Positions 43,906 to 52,576 of a stretch of DNA of 64,000 bases are shown here, one piece after another (position 1 is the stretch's first letter; each line of letters opens with the position of its first letter). Below the pieces are notes generated by a model, which was not told where the DNA came from, did no database searches, and saw nothing but the letters and a program-made list of their open reading frames with translations. This stretch comes from Halohasta salina (GTDB lineage: Archaea > Halobacteriota > Halobacteria > Halobacteriales > Haloferacaceae). Where the stretch lies: contig NZ_JAMZIE010000002.1 of the NCBI RefSeq assembly GCF_024178165.1, forward strand, positions 62,001-126,000. The letters are read 5' to 3'. A program made the translations under genes and the position numbers.

Positions 43906-44913
43906 ATGGCAACTCGTTTCGCGCAGGCGGTCGAGGGGGCACAGCTGGACCGCCCGCCGGTGTGGATGATGCGACAGGCCGGGCGCTATCTCCCCGAATA
44001 CCGCGAGATCCGCGAGGAGTACTCCTTTCTGGAGGCGATCTCGACGCCCGAGATCGCCGCTGAGATCTCCCTGCAACCCTACGAGCGATTTCAGCCCGAC
44101 GGCGTCGTGATGTATTCGGATATCCTGACCGTCCTCGAACCGTTAGGCTTCGACTACCACCTCGAATCCGGCGTCGGCCCGGTCGTCGAGAACCCCGTCG
44201 ACTCGGCGGCCGACACTGATCGTCCCCACGGTGACGTCCGCGAGGAGCTGTGGTACGTCGGCGAGCTCATCGAGCGGCTGACCGCTGCCGTCGACTCGTC
44301 GACGGCGGTACTCGGCTTCGCCGGCGGCCCCTTCACACTGTCGGCGTACGTCTGTGAGGGCCAGTCCTCCCGGACGTTCATGTCGCTCCGCCGGCTCCGC
44401 GCCGAACAGCCGGCGGCCTTCGAGCGGCTGCTGGATGCCTTTACCGACGTTCTCATCGAGTACGTCGAGTATCAAGAGGACGCGGGTGCGGACGTGATCC
44501 AACTGTTCGACACCTACGCCGGACTACTGTCGCCGGCCGACTACCGGGAGTTCGTGCTGCCGCGGCATCAGCGGATCTTCGAAGCGGTCGACGTCCCCAC
44601 CATCGTCTTCGCCCGCAATATGGGCGGCAATCTCGACCTACTGGCCGACAGCGGGGCCGACGTCGTCGGCCTCGACTGGACGGTCGACGTCGAGACGGCC
44701 CGCGCCGAACTCGGCGAGACGCCCGTTCAGGGCAACCTCGATCCGGCACTCCTGTACGGCGAGCCGAGCGAGGTCAAAGCCCGAACGAAAGACGTGATCG
44801 ACGCCGCGGGTGACCACGGACACATTCTGAATCTCGGTCACGGCGTCGACCGCAATACGCCGGTCGAAAACGTCGCGGCCTTCTTCGAGGCCGCCCACGA
44901 GTACGCCGACTAA
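43906..44913 (+). CDS. hemE: Uroporphyrinogen decarboxylase
   Basis: A 335-residue HemE that converts uroporphyrinogen III to coproporphyrinogen III by four decarboxylations. The N-terminal RPPVWMMRQAGRYLPEYRE is the family signature (two Arg bind the propionates). SFLEAISTPEIAAEISLQP and YSDILT with the catalytic Asp follow. GFAGGPFTLSAYVCEG and ELGETPVQGNLDPALLYG are further conserved parts. Length is standard. It starts 47 bp after the site-2 protease stop and faces the convergent ferrochelatase gene, 16 bp away. Confidence 0.95.
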   Translation: MATRFAQAVEGAQLDRPPVWMMRQAGRYLPEYREIREEYSFLEAISTPEIAAEISLQPYERFQPDGVVMYSDILTVLEPLGFDYHLESGVGPVVENPVDSAADTDRPHGDVREELWYVGELIERLTAAVDSSTAVLGFAGGPFTLSAYVCEGQSSRTFMSLRRLRAEQPAAFERLLDAFTDVLIEYVEYQEDAGADVIQLFDTYAGLLSPADYREFVLPRHQRIFEAVDVPTIVFARNMGGNLDLLADSGADVVGLDWTVDVETARAELGETPVQGNLDPALLYGEPSEVKARTKDVIDAAGDHGHILNLGHGVDRNTPVENVAAFFEAAHEYAD

Positions 44914-44929
44914 AAAGCAGTGCGGCCGT

Positions 44930-46000
44930 TCAGTCGCCCGCCTGCGGCGGCAGTTCGGCGTTGAAACAGAAGGTCCCTTCTTTGTTGCGACACTGGCACT
45001 GTCGAAGCTGGTAGTAGGATGGCGCGAAGCCCGAGAGGAACGGCTCGGCGACGTCAGCAAGCAGGTCGGGGAACCGTGGGTCGTCGTGGGGCACCGGCAC
45101 CCGGTAGAGATCGAGTCCGACTTCGGCGGCGTCCTCGGCGAGGTCGACGTCGAGTTCGACCAGCGTCTCCGACTGCTCGTGCATGAAGCTCATCGGCTCG
45201 ACGATGACCCGTTCGGCGGAGTCGCCGAGGCCGACGACGACGTCTTCGGTCTCGGGTTCGGTCCACTCGATGCCGCGGTTGGTGTGGTTCTGGTAGCCGA
45301 TCTCGTAGGACTCGATGCCGAGCATCCCGGCGACAGCGGCGGCGTGTTCCTCGACGTACTGGTCGTAGCGACTCCCTTCGTCGAGATACTTCCGCGGCGT
45401 GCCGTGAGCCGAGAAGACGAACGTGGTGTCGGGATCGTTGGGGTCGAGGCCCTCCTCGTCGAGGAACGACTGGATCCCTTCGGCGCGGAGTCGGTTGTAG
45501 ACGGGGGCCCGATGCCAGCCGGTGATCGCGGTGAACTCCGGATCGTAGTCCGACTCCTCGTCGATGGCCTCCTCCAGCGAGTCAATTGAGGAGACGGTCG
45601 TCGACGGCCCACACAGGGGGTAGATCGGGACGGCAATGACGCGTTCGATGCCGTCGGCCGCCAGCGTTGCCGGCAGGTTCGTGATCAGCGGCTCCATGAA
45701 CTGCATGGCGTGGTAGACCTCGACCTCGTGGCCGCGGGCTTCGAGCGTCTCGACGAGGGCATCGGCCTGCCTGCCAGCCTGTTCCTGCAGCGGCGAGCCG
45801 CCGATCTCGTTGTACTCCTCCATCAGCCCGGGGAGTCGACGCCCCGCGAGTTCGCGGGAGCGCTCCCAGGCGGCCTCCTCGCTTTCGGCGTCCTCCAGTG
45901 AGGCGTTGTCGTAAAAGATCCGAGTCAGATACTCACGAACGACCTCTTTTTCCGGGACTGCGGGTTCGCCGAAATTCAGCAGGACAATCGCTGTTTCCAT
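44930..46000 (-). CDS. hemH: Ferrochelatase (heme-locus HemH)
   Basis: A 356-residue ferrochelatase that inserts Fe2+ into a porphyrin. It begins ETAIVLLNFGEPAVPEKEV, then IYPLCGPSTTVSS near residue 120. FVFSAHGTPRKYLDEG near residue 190 has the active-site His. VEPMSFMHEQSETLVELDVD near residue 285 has the Glu-rich exit. The C-terminus holds CQCRNKEGTFCF, three Cys close together that might bind a cluster, as some ferrochelatases do. The ATG at 46000 matches the family start. In a HemQ-containing pathway HemH would act on coproporphyrin III rather than protoporphyrin IX. Confidence 0.92.
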   Translation of the reverse strand: METAIVLLNFGEPAVPEKEVVREYLTRIFYDNASLEDAESEEAAWERSRELAGRRLPGLMEEYNEIGGSPLQEQAGRQADALVETLEARGHEVEVYHAMQFMEPLITNLPATLAADGIERVIAVPIYPLCGPSTTVSSIDSLEEAIDEESDYDPEFTAITGWHRAPVYNRLRAEGIQSFLDEEGLDPNDPDTTFVFSAHGTPRKYLDEGSRYDQYVEEHAAAVAGMLGIESYEIGYQNHTNRGIEWTEPETEDVVVGLGDSAERVIVEPMSFMHEQSETLVELDVDLAEDAAEVGLDLYRVPVPHDDPRFPDLLADVAEPFLSGFAPSYYQLRQCQCRNKEGTFCFNAELPPQAGD

Positions 46001-46106
46001 GTTTTCTCGTTGGTTCTTCGCTGGTAAATGTACTTCGCATAGCGCGTCGACCGCCCGGTTTCGCCGGTCGGTTTTCCCGGCCGGTCGCCGCCGATTTCTC
46101 CCCGAT

Positions 46107-47372
46107 TCAGTCGCCGAGAATCGACCCGACGATCCCCTTCGCGCTCCGGATCCGCCCGGGGATCCCCGCCCGGCCGACGAAGTTCGTACAGAAGTGGATC
46201 CCGTCGGGGGTCGAGAGGTCGTCCATCGCGGTCCACGAGCCGTCGTAGGCCGGCATGCCGGGGTCCCAGCGGTGGACGCCGATGGGGGTCGCCGACGCAC
46301 CCGATAGCTCCTCGAAGGCCTCGGCGGCCACCTGCCCGAGTTCCTCGTCGGTGCTCTCGGGCATCGCGGGGTAGCTGTTGGGGTCGACGTAGCAGGTAAA
46401 TAGCCCCTCGCGGTGCAAGAAACTCGCGTTCCACGTGCTGCCGCTGATCGGGAGTTCGCCGCCCGAGGGGACGAGCGCGCCGATTCCTTCGCGGTCGTAG
46501 TCTGATTCGAGGAACACCATCGCGATCGGGTTGTAGTTGAACCGCCGCAGCGTCGCGGCGAGGTCCGAATCGACCGGATCCAAGAGGTCAGCGCTGGTGG
46601 CTGCTGGCGTCGTCACCACGACCTCGTCGACGTGCTCGGTGCCCGTGTCGGTCTGTAGGTCGTACCCCTCGCCAGCCGGCTCGATTGCGGTGACGGGTGT
46701 GTCGAGCGAAATCGCGTCGGCGTGGGCCTCGTAGAGCGCGGTCGTCAGCGTGCCGAGGCCCTCCTCGAACGTGCAGATCGGCGGCGTCTCCCGGCCGTCG
46801 ATCAGTCGACGGAGCACCCACACCAGCAGGCTCCGGTCCACACCAGCCGAATCGAGGGCCCGTCCAAGAGAGTACTCCATCAGCATCTCGCGGGGATCGG
46901 TGCCGTACAGCCCGCTATAGAGGGGCCCCATATACCGGCGAGCCGCCTGCTTACCGAACCGCCGGACGAGAAAGTCGTCGACTGTCTCGCCCTCGCGGGC
47001 GGGGCCGGTCAGCGGCTCGGCGAGGATCCGGAGCTTGCCGAGCGGGCTAATGAGGTCGGTCGTGATCGCCTCCCGAACCGACAGCGGGACGACCCGGAGT
47101 TGGCCGTCGTGGTAGATGTACAGCGGCTGGTCGTCGTCGCCGAACCGGAGCTCCTCGCGGAGATCGAGTTCGTCGACCAGCGACTCGATCCCCGGCGTCA
47201 GCCGGAGGCGCTGGGGGCCGAGTTCGACGAGATGGCCGTTCATCCGCCAACTGCGGACGATGCCGCCGGGTTCCTCGCGGGCCTCGAAGGCGACGACCTC
47301 GGCCTCCCGAGCGGCCAGTTCGTGGACCGTCGACAGGCCGGAGATCCCCGCGCCAACCACGCCAACCCGCAC
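46107..47372 (-). CDS. hemG: Porphyrinogen oxidase (HemG/HemY/CgoX-type)
   Basis: A 421-residue FAD-dependent oxidase of the amine-oxidase-like group that oxidises proto- or coproporphyrinogen to the porphyrin. The N-terminal dinucleotide fold VGVVGAGISGLSTVHELA and EAREEPGGIVRSW bind FAD. GPQRLRLTPGIESLVDEL is the usual third motif. The C-terminal part has FCTNFVGRAGIPGRI, where FAD contacts are expected. A membrane helix is absent, and peripheral membrane binding is common. It lies upstream of hemH on the same strand, with 106 bp between, so both are probably co-transcribed. Confidence 0.9.
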   Translation of the reverse strand: MRVGVVGAGISGLSTVHELAAREAEVVAFEAREEPGGIVRSWRMNGHLVELGPQRLRLTPGIESLVDELDLREELRFGDDDQPLYIYHDGQLRVVPLSVREAITTDLISPLGKLRILAEPLTGPAREGETVDDFLVRRFGKQAARRYMGPLYSGLYGTDPREMLMEYSLGRALDSAGVDRSLLVWVLRRLIDGRETPPICTFEEGLGTLTTALYEAHADAISLDTPVTAIEPAGEGYDLQTDTGTEHVDEVVVTTPAATSADLLDPVDSDLAATLRRFNYNPIAMVFLESDYDREGIGALVPSGGELPISGSTWNASFLHREGLFTCYVDPNSYPAMPESTDEELGQVAAEAFEELSGASATPIGVHRWDPGMPAYDGSWTAMDDLSTPDGIHFCTNFVGRAGIPGRIRSAKGIVGSILGD

Positions 47373-47503
47373 GATCAGGCCCTCCGGGGGTCGACCGCAC
47401 CGGTGGTCAGTCGGCTGTCGCGTCGGATATCCATTGTGTGGTCAGTTGCCCCGCGTAATCAATAACGGTTCCGTGTCTCGGCCGACCGGCCTCCGGTCGG
47501 CGA

Positions 47504-47818
47504 CTACCCGTCGACCGGCTCGAACTCGTGGAGCACGACCTCACTGTCGTCGTCCCACTCGGTGTCGTGGGTCCGTTCGATCCGCTCCTTGTAGGCCGCA
47601 AGGTTCGGCGACCCCTCGGCGCGTGCGTCGGCATCGGTCAGCTCGCCGAGCCGTTCGGTCTCGACGGTCGTCACCTCGAAGGTCGTGCCGTCGATCTCGA
47701 AGGTATCGCCGGCGTCGGCATACTGTTTTCCGCGGTGGAGCTGTGTTACCTCGCCGGCGAGGACGGCCTGTCTGATCCCCTCGGACGGCAGCAGGTCGGC
47801 GGCATCGATCTCGGCCAT
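47504..47818 (-). CDS. ASCH-domain protein
   Basis: A 104-residue protein of the ASCH (PUA-like) family, a beta-barrel predicted to bind RNA. It begins AEIDAADLLPSEGIRQAVLAG, a helix before the barrel. QLHRGKQYADAGDTFEIDG and FEVTTVETERLGEL form the characteristic strands. No catalytic residue is evident. The ATG at 47818 was chosen over far upstream in-frame starts that only read the antisense of the HemQ gene. It sits divergently from the heme protein gene and may use the shared 99-bp promoter region. Confidence 0.75.
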   Translation of the reverse strand: MAEIDAADLLPSEGIRQAVLAGEVTQLHRGKQYADAGDTFEIDGTTFEVTTVETERLGELTDADARAEGSPNLAAYKERIERTHDTEWDDDSEVVLHEFEPVDG

Positions 47819-47917
47819 ATCCCTGTTGTGGCGTTCGGACCCAAAGACTCCCGTCGACTGCTTCCACTGGCTGGGAAGACACGTAAACCCCAAACCACCT
47901 GAGGCCCTATACCACGC

Positions 47918-49459
47918 ATGGTCGAAGTCCCACAGACGGACGAAGGGTGGTACTCGCTGCACGATTTCCGGTCGATCGACTGGGACGCGTGGCGTGAGGC
48001 CCCCGAACACGAACGCGAGCGGGCACTCGCCGCCGGAAAGGAGTATCTCGCGGCTCACGAGTCGCTGGCCGACGTCGACGACGGTGAAGGCGCAACGGCG
48101 ATCTTCTCGATCCTCGGCGACAAGGCCGACTTCATGATCGTCCACTTCCGGTCGAGCCTCGATGCACTGTCGCGGGCCGAACGCCAGTTCGAACAGACGC
48201 CGCTGGCCGGCTTCACGACCCAGCCGACCTCTTATCTCTCGGTGACGGAGGTCTCGGGCTACGTCTCGGACGACTACTTCAAGGGCGACATCGAGGACGT
48301 CGACGCCGGGCTCAGAAACTACATCGAAGGTAAACTCAAACCCGACATTCCGGACGACGAGTACGTCTGTTTCTACCCGATGAGCAAGCGTCGTGGCCCC
48401 GAACACAACTGGTACACACTTCCCTTCGAAGAGCGCGCCGACATGATGCGCGGCCACGGGAAAACCGGGAAATCCTTCGCCGGGAAGATCAAGCAGATCA
48501 TCGCCTCCTCGGTCGGCTTCGACTCCCACGAGTGGGGCGTGACGCTGTTCGCCGAGGATCCCGTCGAGATCAAAAACGTCGTCTACGAGATGCGGTTCGA
48601 CGAGGCCACCTCGAAGTACGGCGAGTTCGACACCTTCTACGTCGGGCGACGGTTCCCCGTCGCCGACCTCGATGCCTACTTCGCCGGCGAGACGGTGCCG
48701 ACCGGCGACGAGGGCGGCCACCACGGCCACGGCAAGGGTCACGGCGAGGGCCATGGCCATGGCGACGGCCACGGTCACGGCGACGGCCACGGCGAGGGTC
48801 ACGGCCACGGAGGGGACCACAGCCACGGCGGCGAGGGCCATCACGCCGAACCGGAGACCGAGGATCCGGCCGACGAGGAGTCGATCCGCGGCGAGTTGGC
48901 CGATCTGGACATCTACGCCGGCAAACCCCACGGCGAGGACGTGTACGCGACGGTGCTGTACTCGGAAGCCGACACCGAGGAACTGTTCGAGGAAGTAGAC
49001 GGCCTCCGGGCGAACTTCGACCACTACGACACCCACGTCAAGACCGCGGTCTACGGGGCCCGCGACGGGAGTCGACGAGCGGTTGTCTCCATCTGGGAGA
49101 CTGCCAGCGCCGCCGACACCGCCGCCGGGTTCCTCTCGGAACTCCCGGAGGTCGTTGAGCGAGCAGGTGAAGAATCCGGCTTCGGGACGATGGGGATGTT
49201 CTACACGGTCAAACCCGACTCACGGGAGGAGTTCGTCGACAAGTTCGACACCGTCGGCGAGGTACTCGCCGAGACCGAGGGTCACATGGACACTGATCTG
49301 ATGGTCAACCACGAAGACGAGAACGACATGTTCATCGCCAGCCAGTGGGCCTCTCAGGAGGACGCCATGGGCTTTTTCGGCTCGGATGCGTTCCGCGACA
49401 CCGTCCAGTGGGGCCGTGACGTGTTGGCCGACCGCCCGCGGCACGTCTTTTTGGCCTGA
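47918..49459 (+). CDS. hemQ: Coproheme decarboxylase-like HemQ fused to an ABM domain (PitA type)
   Basis: A 513-residue protein. Residues about 8-262 form a chlorite-dismutase-like domain of the HemQ type: EGWYSLHDFRSIDW, the proximal region FYPMSKRRGPEHNWYTLPFE, and RADMMRGHGKTGK, whose His is the likely heme ligand. HemQ enzymes convert coproheme to protoheme by oxidative decarboxylation. A His/Gly-rich linker follows at about 268-310 (DNA 48718-48845), with many HG and GH pairs. The C-terminal about 200 residues form two ABM (dimeric alpha-beta barrel) repeats, as in haloarchaeal PitA. The linker could bind metal. Its place next to hemE, hemH and hemG strongly supports heme synthesis. Confidence 0.9.
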   Translation: MVEVPQTDEGWYSLHDFRSIDWDAWREAPEHERERALAAGKEYLAAHESLADVDDGEGATAIFSILGDKADFMIVHFRSSLDALSRAERQFEQTPLAGFTTQPTSYLSVTEVSGYVSDDYFKGDIEDVDAGLRNYIEGKLKPDIPDDEYVCFYPMSKRRGPEHNWYTLPFEERADMMRGHGKTGKSFAGKIKQIIASSVGFDSHEWGVTLFAEDPVEIKNVVYEMRFDEATSKYGEFDTFYVGRRFPVADLDAYFAGETVPTGDEGGHHGHGKGHGEGHGHGDGHGHGDGHGEGHGHGGDHSHGGEGHHAEPETEDPADEESIRGELADLDIYAGKPHGEDVYATVLYSEADTEELFEEVDGLRANFDHYDTHVKTAVYGARDGSRRAVVSIWETASAADTAAGFLSELPEVVERAGEESGFGTMGMFYTVKPDSREEFVDKFDTVGEVLAETEGHMDTDLMVNHEDENDMFIASQWASQEDAMGFFGSDAFRDTVQWGRDVLADRPRHVFLA

Positions 49460-49478
49460 CGCTCACGGTACCCCCGTT

Positions 49479-49886
49479 TTATTGCCGCCGTTCGAAGTCG
49501 ACCTCGATCCGGTCGCGCCGGTCTAACTCCCGAGTGAGTTCGTCGGTTTCGAGCAGCGTTTCGAGCCGCCGCTCGAAGGTCGACTCGTCGATTTCGCCGC
49601 GCGCATACCGGTGTTTGAGCCGGTCGACCGGATCGGTGGGCTCGTCTACTGACTCGGTGTCGGCGTCCGGAGCGTCGACCAGCCAGCGGTAGGTCCCGTA
49701 GATCACGTACAGTCCGACAATGATCGGCGGGCCGAGCGTGACTGCCAGCGCCGCCGAGACCCACAGCGGAACCCCCGGAATCACCAGCGTCGGGAGGACG
49801 AAAAACAGCGTCACCGCCACTCCGGTCCACAGCGGCGACTGCAGTACCCACCGCCCGCCCGCTTCGACGCGGGACTCGATCGACAT
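49479..49886 (-). CDS. SHOCT-domain membrane protein
   Basis: A 135-residue protein. Two hydrophobic helices lie at about 18-38 and 44-68. An acidic linker DAPDADTESVDEPTDPVD comes next, then a short SHOCT-type motif DRLKHRYARGEIDESTFERRLE near residues 97-118, a compact two-helix module of unknown role. The ATG at 49886 is chosen over an upstream start at 49910. It converges on the HemQ gene, 20 bp away. The common presence of SHOCT at the C-terminus of small membrane proteins in haloarchaea suggests assembly or regulation. Confidence 0.7.
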   Translation of the reverse strand: MSIESRVEAGGRWVLQSPLWTGVAVTLFFVLPTLVIPGVPLWVSAALAVTLGPPIIVGLYVIYGTYRWLVDAPDADTESVDEPTDPVDRLKHRYARGEIDESTFERRLETLLETDELTRELDRRDRIEVDFERRQ

Positions 49887-49976
49887 GTTTCGAGTTCGGC
49901 TGGCGTCCACTTACCCGTTTCGTCGCCCGGAACGGCCACCCACAGGCGTTTGGTAGTCGGGATGGAACAGCCGGGT

Positions 49977-51038
49977 ATGAACGGTCTCGAAGTCGGCCTT
50001 CGACTGCTCGCAGGGGTGGCTCTCATCGCCGCGAACGCGGTGTTCGTCGCCACGGAGTTCGCCCTCACCCGAGTCCGGCAGTACGACGAGTCGGCGTTCG
50101 ACGCCCCCGGCCTCCGACGAGCCTGGGAGATGACGACCGATCTAGAGATCTACCTGACGAGCTGTCAGGTCGGTATCAGCGCGACCAGCATCGCCGTCGG
50201 GATCATCGCCGAACCCGCGCTGTCGACGGTGCTGTCGCCGCTGTTCGAGAACACGGTGCTCGCGTCGATCGGGGCCGCTGGGCTGGTCGCCTTCGGCATC
50301 ATCAACCTCCTCCACCTGACCCACGGCGAGCAGACGCCGACCTACCTCGGGGTCGAGCGCACCCGATTCGTCGCCCGCTACGGGACACCGTTTCTCTACT
50401 GGTTCACCAAACTGATCTATCCGGCCATCTGGGTCGGCGATGGCGTCGCCAAATGGACCCTCCGACTGTTCGGCGTCGAGATGACCGGCGCGTGGCTCGA
50501 GACCAACACTGACCGCGTCCAGTCGCGCGCGGAGCTTCGCCACCGCCTCACCTCGCTGCTCGACAGCGGTGATCTCCCGCGGGAGCGTATGGAAGAGGTT
50601 CTCAATGCCTTCACTATCGGCGAGATCCCGATCGCAGACGTGATGACTCACGCCGAGGATGTCGCCTTCCTCTCGACGACCGAGTCGGTCGACGAGACGC
50701 TCGACCGGATCGGAGCGAGTCCGCACACCCGGTTTCCAGTGCTCGGTGCGGACGGCGAGCCTGTCGGCGTCATCTACGTTCCGACGATCGTAGACGCCAT
50801 CGACGACCTCCGGGCGGGAGAGACCACCCTCGAATCGCTCGCGGTCCCACTGCTCGAACTGCCGGCCGAGATGCACGTCAGCGACGCGGTCGACCGGTTG
50901 CAGGACGAGGGCCACGAACTCGCGGTCGTGGTCGACGACGGGGAGTTAGTGGGGCTAATCACTGCGACCGACGTCCTCGAAGCGGTCGTCGGCGATATCG
51001 AGGATCCACTGGAGATCGAACTCGGCGGGCCGAAATAG
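49977..51038 (+). CDS. CNNM/CorC-type protein (DUF21 plus CBS pair)
   Basis: A 353-residue membrane protein of the hemolysin C/CNNM family, linked to Mg2+ or Co2+ transport. The N-terminal DUF21 region (about 1-170) has about four helices with the hallmark VATEFALTRVRQYDES and LEIYLTSCQVGISATSIAVG. A pair of CBS domains follows (about 205-330: IADVMTHAEDVAF and HVSDAVDRLQDEGHELAVVV), where adenine nucleotides bind. The CorC-HlyC end domain is missing. The ATG at 49977 is used; the ATG at 49962 would add five residues. Confidence 0.8.
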   Translation: MNGLEVGLRLLAGVALIAANAVFVATEFALTRVRQYDESAFDAPGLRRAWEMTTDLEIYLTSCQVGISATSIAVGIIAEPALSTVLSPLFENTVLASIGAAGLVAFGIINLLHLTHGEQTPTYLGVERTRFVARYGTPFLYWFTKLIYPAIWVGDGVAKWTLRLFGVEMTGAWLETNTDRVQSRAELRHRLTSLLDSGDLPRERMEEVLNAFTIGEIPIADVMTHAEDVAFLSTTESVDETLDRIGASPHTRFPVLGADGEPVGVIYVPTIVDAIDDLRAGETTLESLAVPLLELPAEMHVSDAVDRLQDEGHELAVVVDDGELVGLITATDVLEAVVGDIEDPLEIELGGPK

Positions 51039-51056
51039 TGGGTCGAATCCGTCGGG

Positions 51057-51218
51057 CTACCCGTCGAGCAGGTAGCCGGCGACGCCGAACAGCCCGAATC
51101 CGAGCGTCAGCGGGATCCAGATCCCGGCCTCACGGTCGGTCAGCCGGCTGTGGGCCACCACGGCTGCGGCGAGGATCGTGTGAGTTATCGCCGTCAATTT
51201 CAGCAACGAGCGAAGCAT
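51057..51218 (-). CDS. Small membrane protein (53 aa)
   Basis: A 53-residue protein from the ATG at 51218. One helix (AITHTILAAAVVAHS) and a second (IWIPLTLGFGLFGVAGYLL) are separated by RLTDREAG, a charged turn. Its compact two-helix form is like other short haloarchaeal membrane proteins. It converges on the CNNM gene, 18 bp away. A longer reading from 51302 is possible but the added part is unlike protein. No function is known. Confidence 0.5.
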   Translation of the reverse strand: MLRSLLKLTAITHTILAAAVVAHSRLTDREAGIWIPLTLGFGLFGVAGYLLDG

Positions 51219-51286
51219 ACACTTCAGTAGTCGATGAGTACTTTTATACATGCAGTTCGGGCCGATTGCTGGCGTCGACGACGTCC

Positions 51287-51727
51287 CTAGCCGCCGCGCC
51301 ACTCGTCGGGGTCACGGGGGCCGTGGCCGGTTTCGAGGCTCCGGGCCTCGTTGAGGAGTTCGCCGTGGTTCATAATGATGTCGGTCATCGTCAGGATGCC
51401 GACGAGATCGAACCCCGAGACCACGGGCAACTTCTTGATCCCCTTTTGGCGCATCCGACCGATGGCGACCTGGACGGTTTTCCTCGGCTCGATGGTGACA
51501 AGCGGCCGACTCATTACCTTCCGGACCGGCACCTGCTCGAAGGGACGGTTGGTCGCGTAGCCGACCCGGAGGGCGTCCATCTCGGTGACGATTCCGGCCG
51601 GCGTCCCGTCGTTGATGACGATCACACAGCCGACGTCGTTGTGGAGCATCTGGCCGGCCGCGCCCTTCATCGTGGCTCCCGCCGGGACCGTCACGACATC
51701 CCGACTCATCAGCTCTTTGACGCGCAT
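51287..51727 (-). CDS. CBS-domain pair protein
   Basis: A 146-residue stand-alone CBS (Bateman) module. The first repeat is RVKELMSRDVVTVPAGATMK with GCVIVINDGTPAGIVTEMDAL. The second is PVRKVMSRPLVTIEPRKTVQ with GIKKLPVVSGFDLVGILTMTDI. CBS pairs bind AMP, ATP or SAM and regulate partner proteins. No partner is fixed. The gene lies downstream of the TrmB-family regulator gene on the minus strand, 54 bp away, which suggests co-expression. Confidence 0.88.
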   Translation of the reverse strand: MRVKELMSRDVVTVPAGATMKGAAGQMLHNDVGCVIVINDGTPAGIVTEMDALRVGYATNRPFEQVPVRKVMSRPLVTIEPRKTVQVAIGRMRQKGIKKLPVVSGFDLVGILTMTDIIMNHGELLNEARSLETGHGPRDPDEWRGG

Positions 51728-51781
51728 ACCGCCGATGTTGGAGAGCCACTGTCTTCGTTTTTTCTGCCGGTCGACCCCGCA

Positions 51782-52576
51782 TCACCGGTTGATCGGGGTC
51801 AGCAGGTGGTGGACGAACACCACGACCCCATTGGTCTCGCCGGCCGCACAGATCGCCCGCTCGTTGTCGCCGGTCGGCGTCGGGGTCGTCCGAACCAGCG
51901 CCCGTCGGCCGTCGACCAACAGGAGCGACGAGAGTACGGCTTCGGCCGACGGCAGGGCGACGGGAGGAAAGCCGAGTTCGTCGACCGGCGAGACGTCGAT
52001 GCCGAGCGAGTCGACGGCCGGAACATCGGGCGTCGAGAGCCCGTCGTCGTCGATCACGCCGGCGGCAGTGGTCACGCCGCGGTCGGCAGCGGCCGCCAAC
52101 TCGCCGGCTACCGAGTCGTCGACCCCGGTGGCGGCGAGCAACCGGACCTCGCTGTCGGCCGCCGACAGCAGCCGCTCGATTCTGGTGGTGATCGCTTCCG
52201 CGCCGGACAGACTCCACACCTCCGTCTCGACGTCGGTCGTCTCTTCGAGAGTGATGGGATCGATCGTTTCCAGCGACTCCTCGACCGACCGGAGCCGCGA
52301 TTCGTAGGTTCGACGGAGCGTGTCGACGGCCTCGGAGATTTCGACCGCGCGAAACACCTGTGGGTTGGTGTGTTGGACCGTGACGAGTCCGTTCGTTTCG
52401 AGGACTTCGACGGCGTCGTACACCCGTGTTCGCGGCACGTCGCTGATCTCGCTGATCTCCCGGGCGGTTGCCTGTGGCACCCGCGAAAGCGCCACGAAAC
52501 ACTGGGCCTCGTACGTCTTCAGTCCGAACTGCTGTAGCTGTTCGACAACGTCTGCGGAGGTACCGGTATCGTTCAT
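51782..52576 (-). CDS. TrmB-family transcriptional regulator
   Basis: A 264-residue regulator. The N-terminal winged HTH is QLQQFGLKTYEAQCFVALSR and ATAREISEISDVPRTRVYDA (helix-turn-helix, about 12-70), typical of TrmB. A coiled segment VDTLRRTYESRLRSVEESLE links to a ligand-sensing domain (about 120-264). TrmB proteins regulate sugar or central-metabolism genes. The ATG at 52576 matches the family start; the upstream start at 52651 is unlikely. Two divergent genes share 337 bp. The target could include its own operon with the CBS gene. Confidence 0.82.
   Translation of the reverse strand: MNDTGTSADVVEQLQQFGLKTYEAQCFVALSRVPQATAREISEISDVPRTRVYDAVEVLETNGLVTVQHTNPQVFRAVEISEAVDTLRRTYESRLRSVEESLETIDPITLEETTDVETEVWSLSGAEAITTRIERLLSAADSEVRLLAATGVDDSVAGELAAAADRGVTTAAGVIDDDGLSTPDVPAVDSLGIDVSPVDELGFPPVALPSAEAVLSSLLLVDGRRALVRTTPTPTGDNERAICAAGETNGVVVFVHHLLTPINR

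Noticed and set aside
48718-48845. Simple-sequence repeat or CRISPR array
   Set aside because: The GGCCAC/GGCGAC-rich stretch is in frame and encodes the His/Gly linker of HemQ; no spacers.
47504-49036. 510-aa minus-strand ORF reading through the HemQ gene into the ASCH protein
   Set aside because: Only the last about 104 codons (from 47818) encode ASCH; the rest is antisense of HemQ-ABM.
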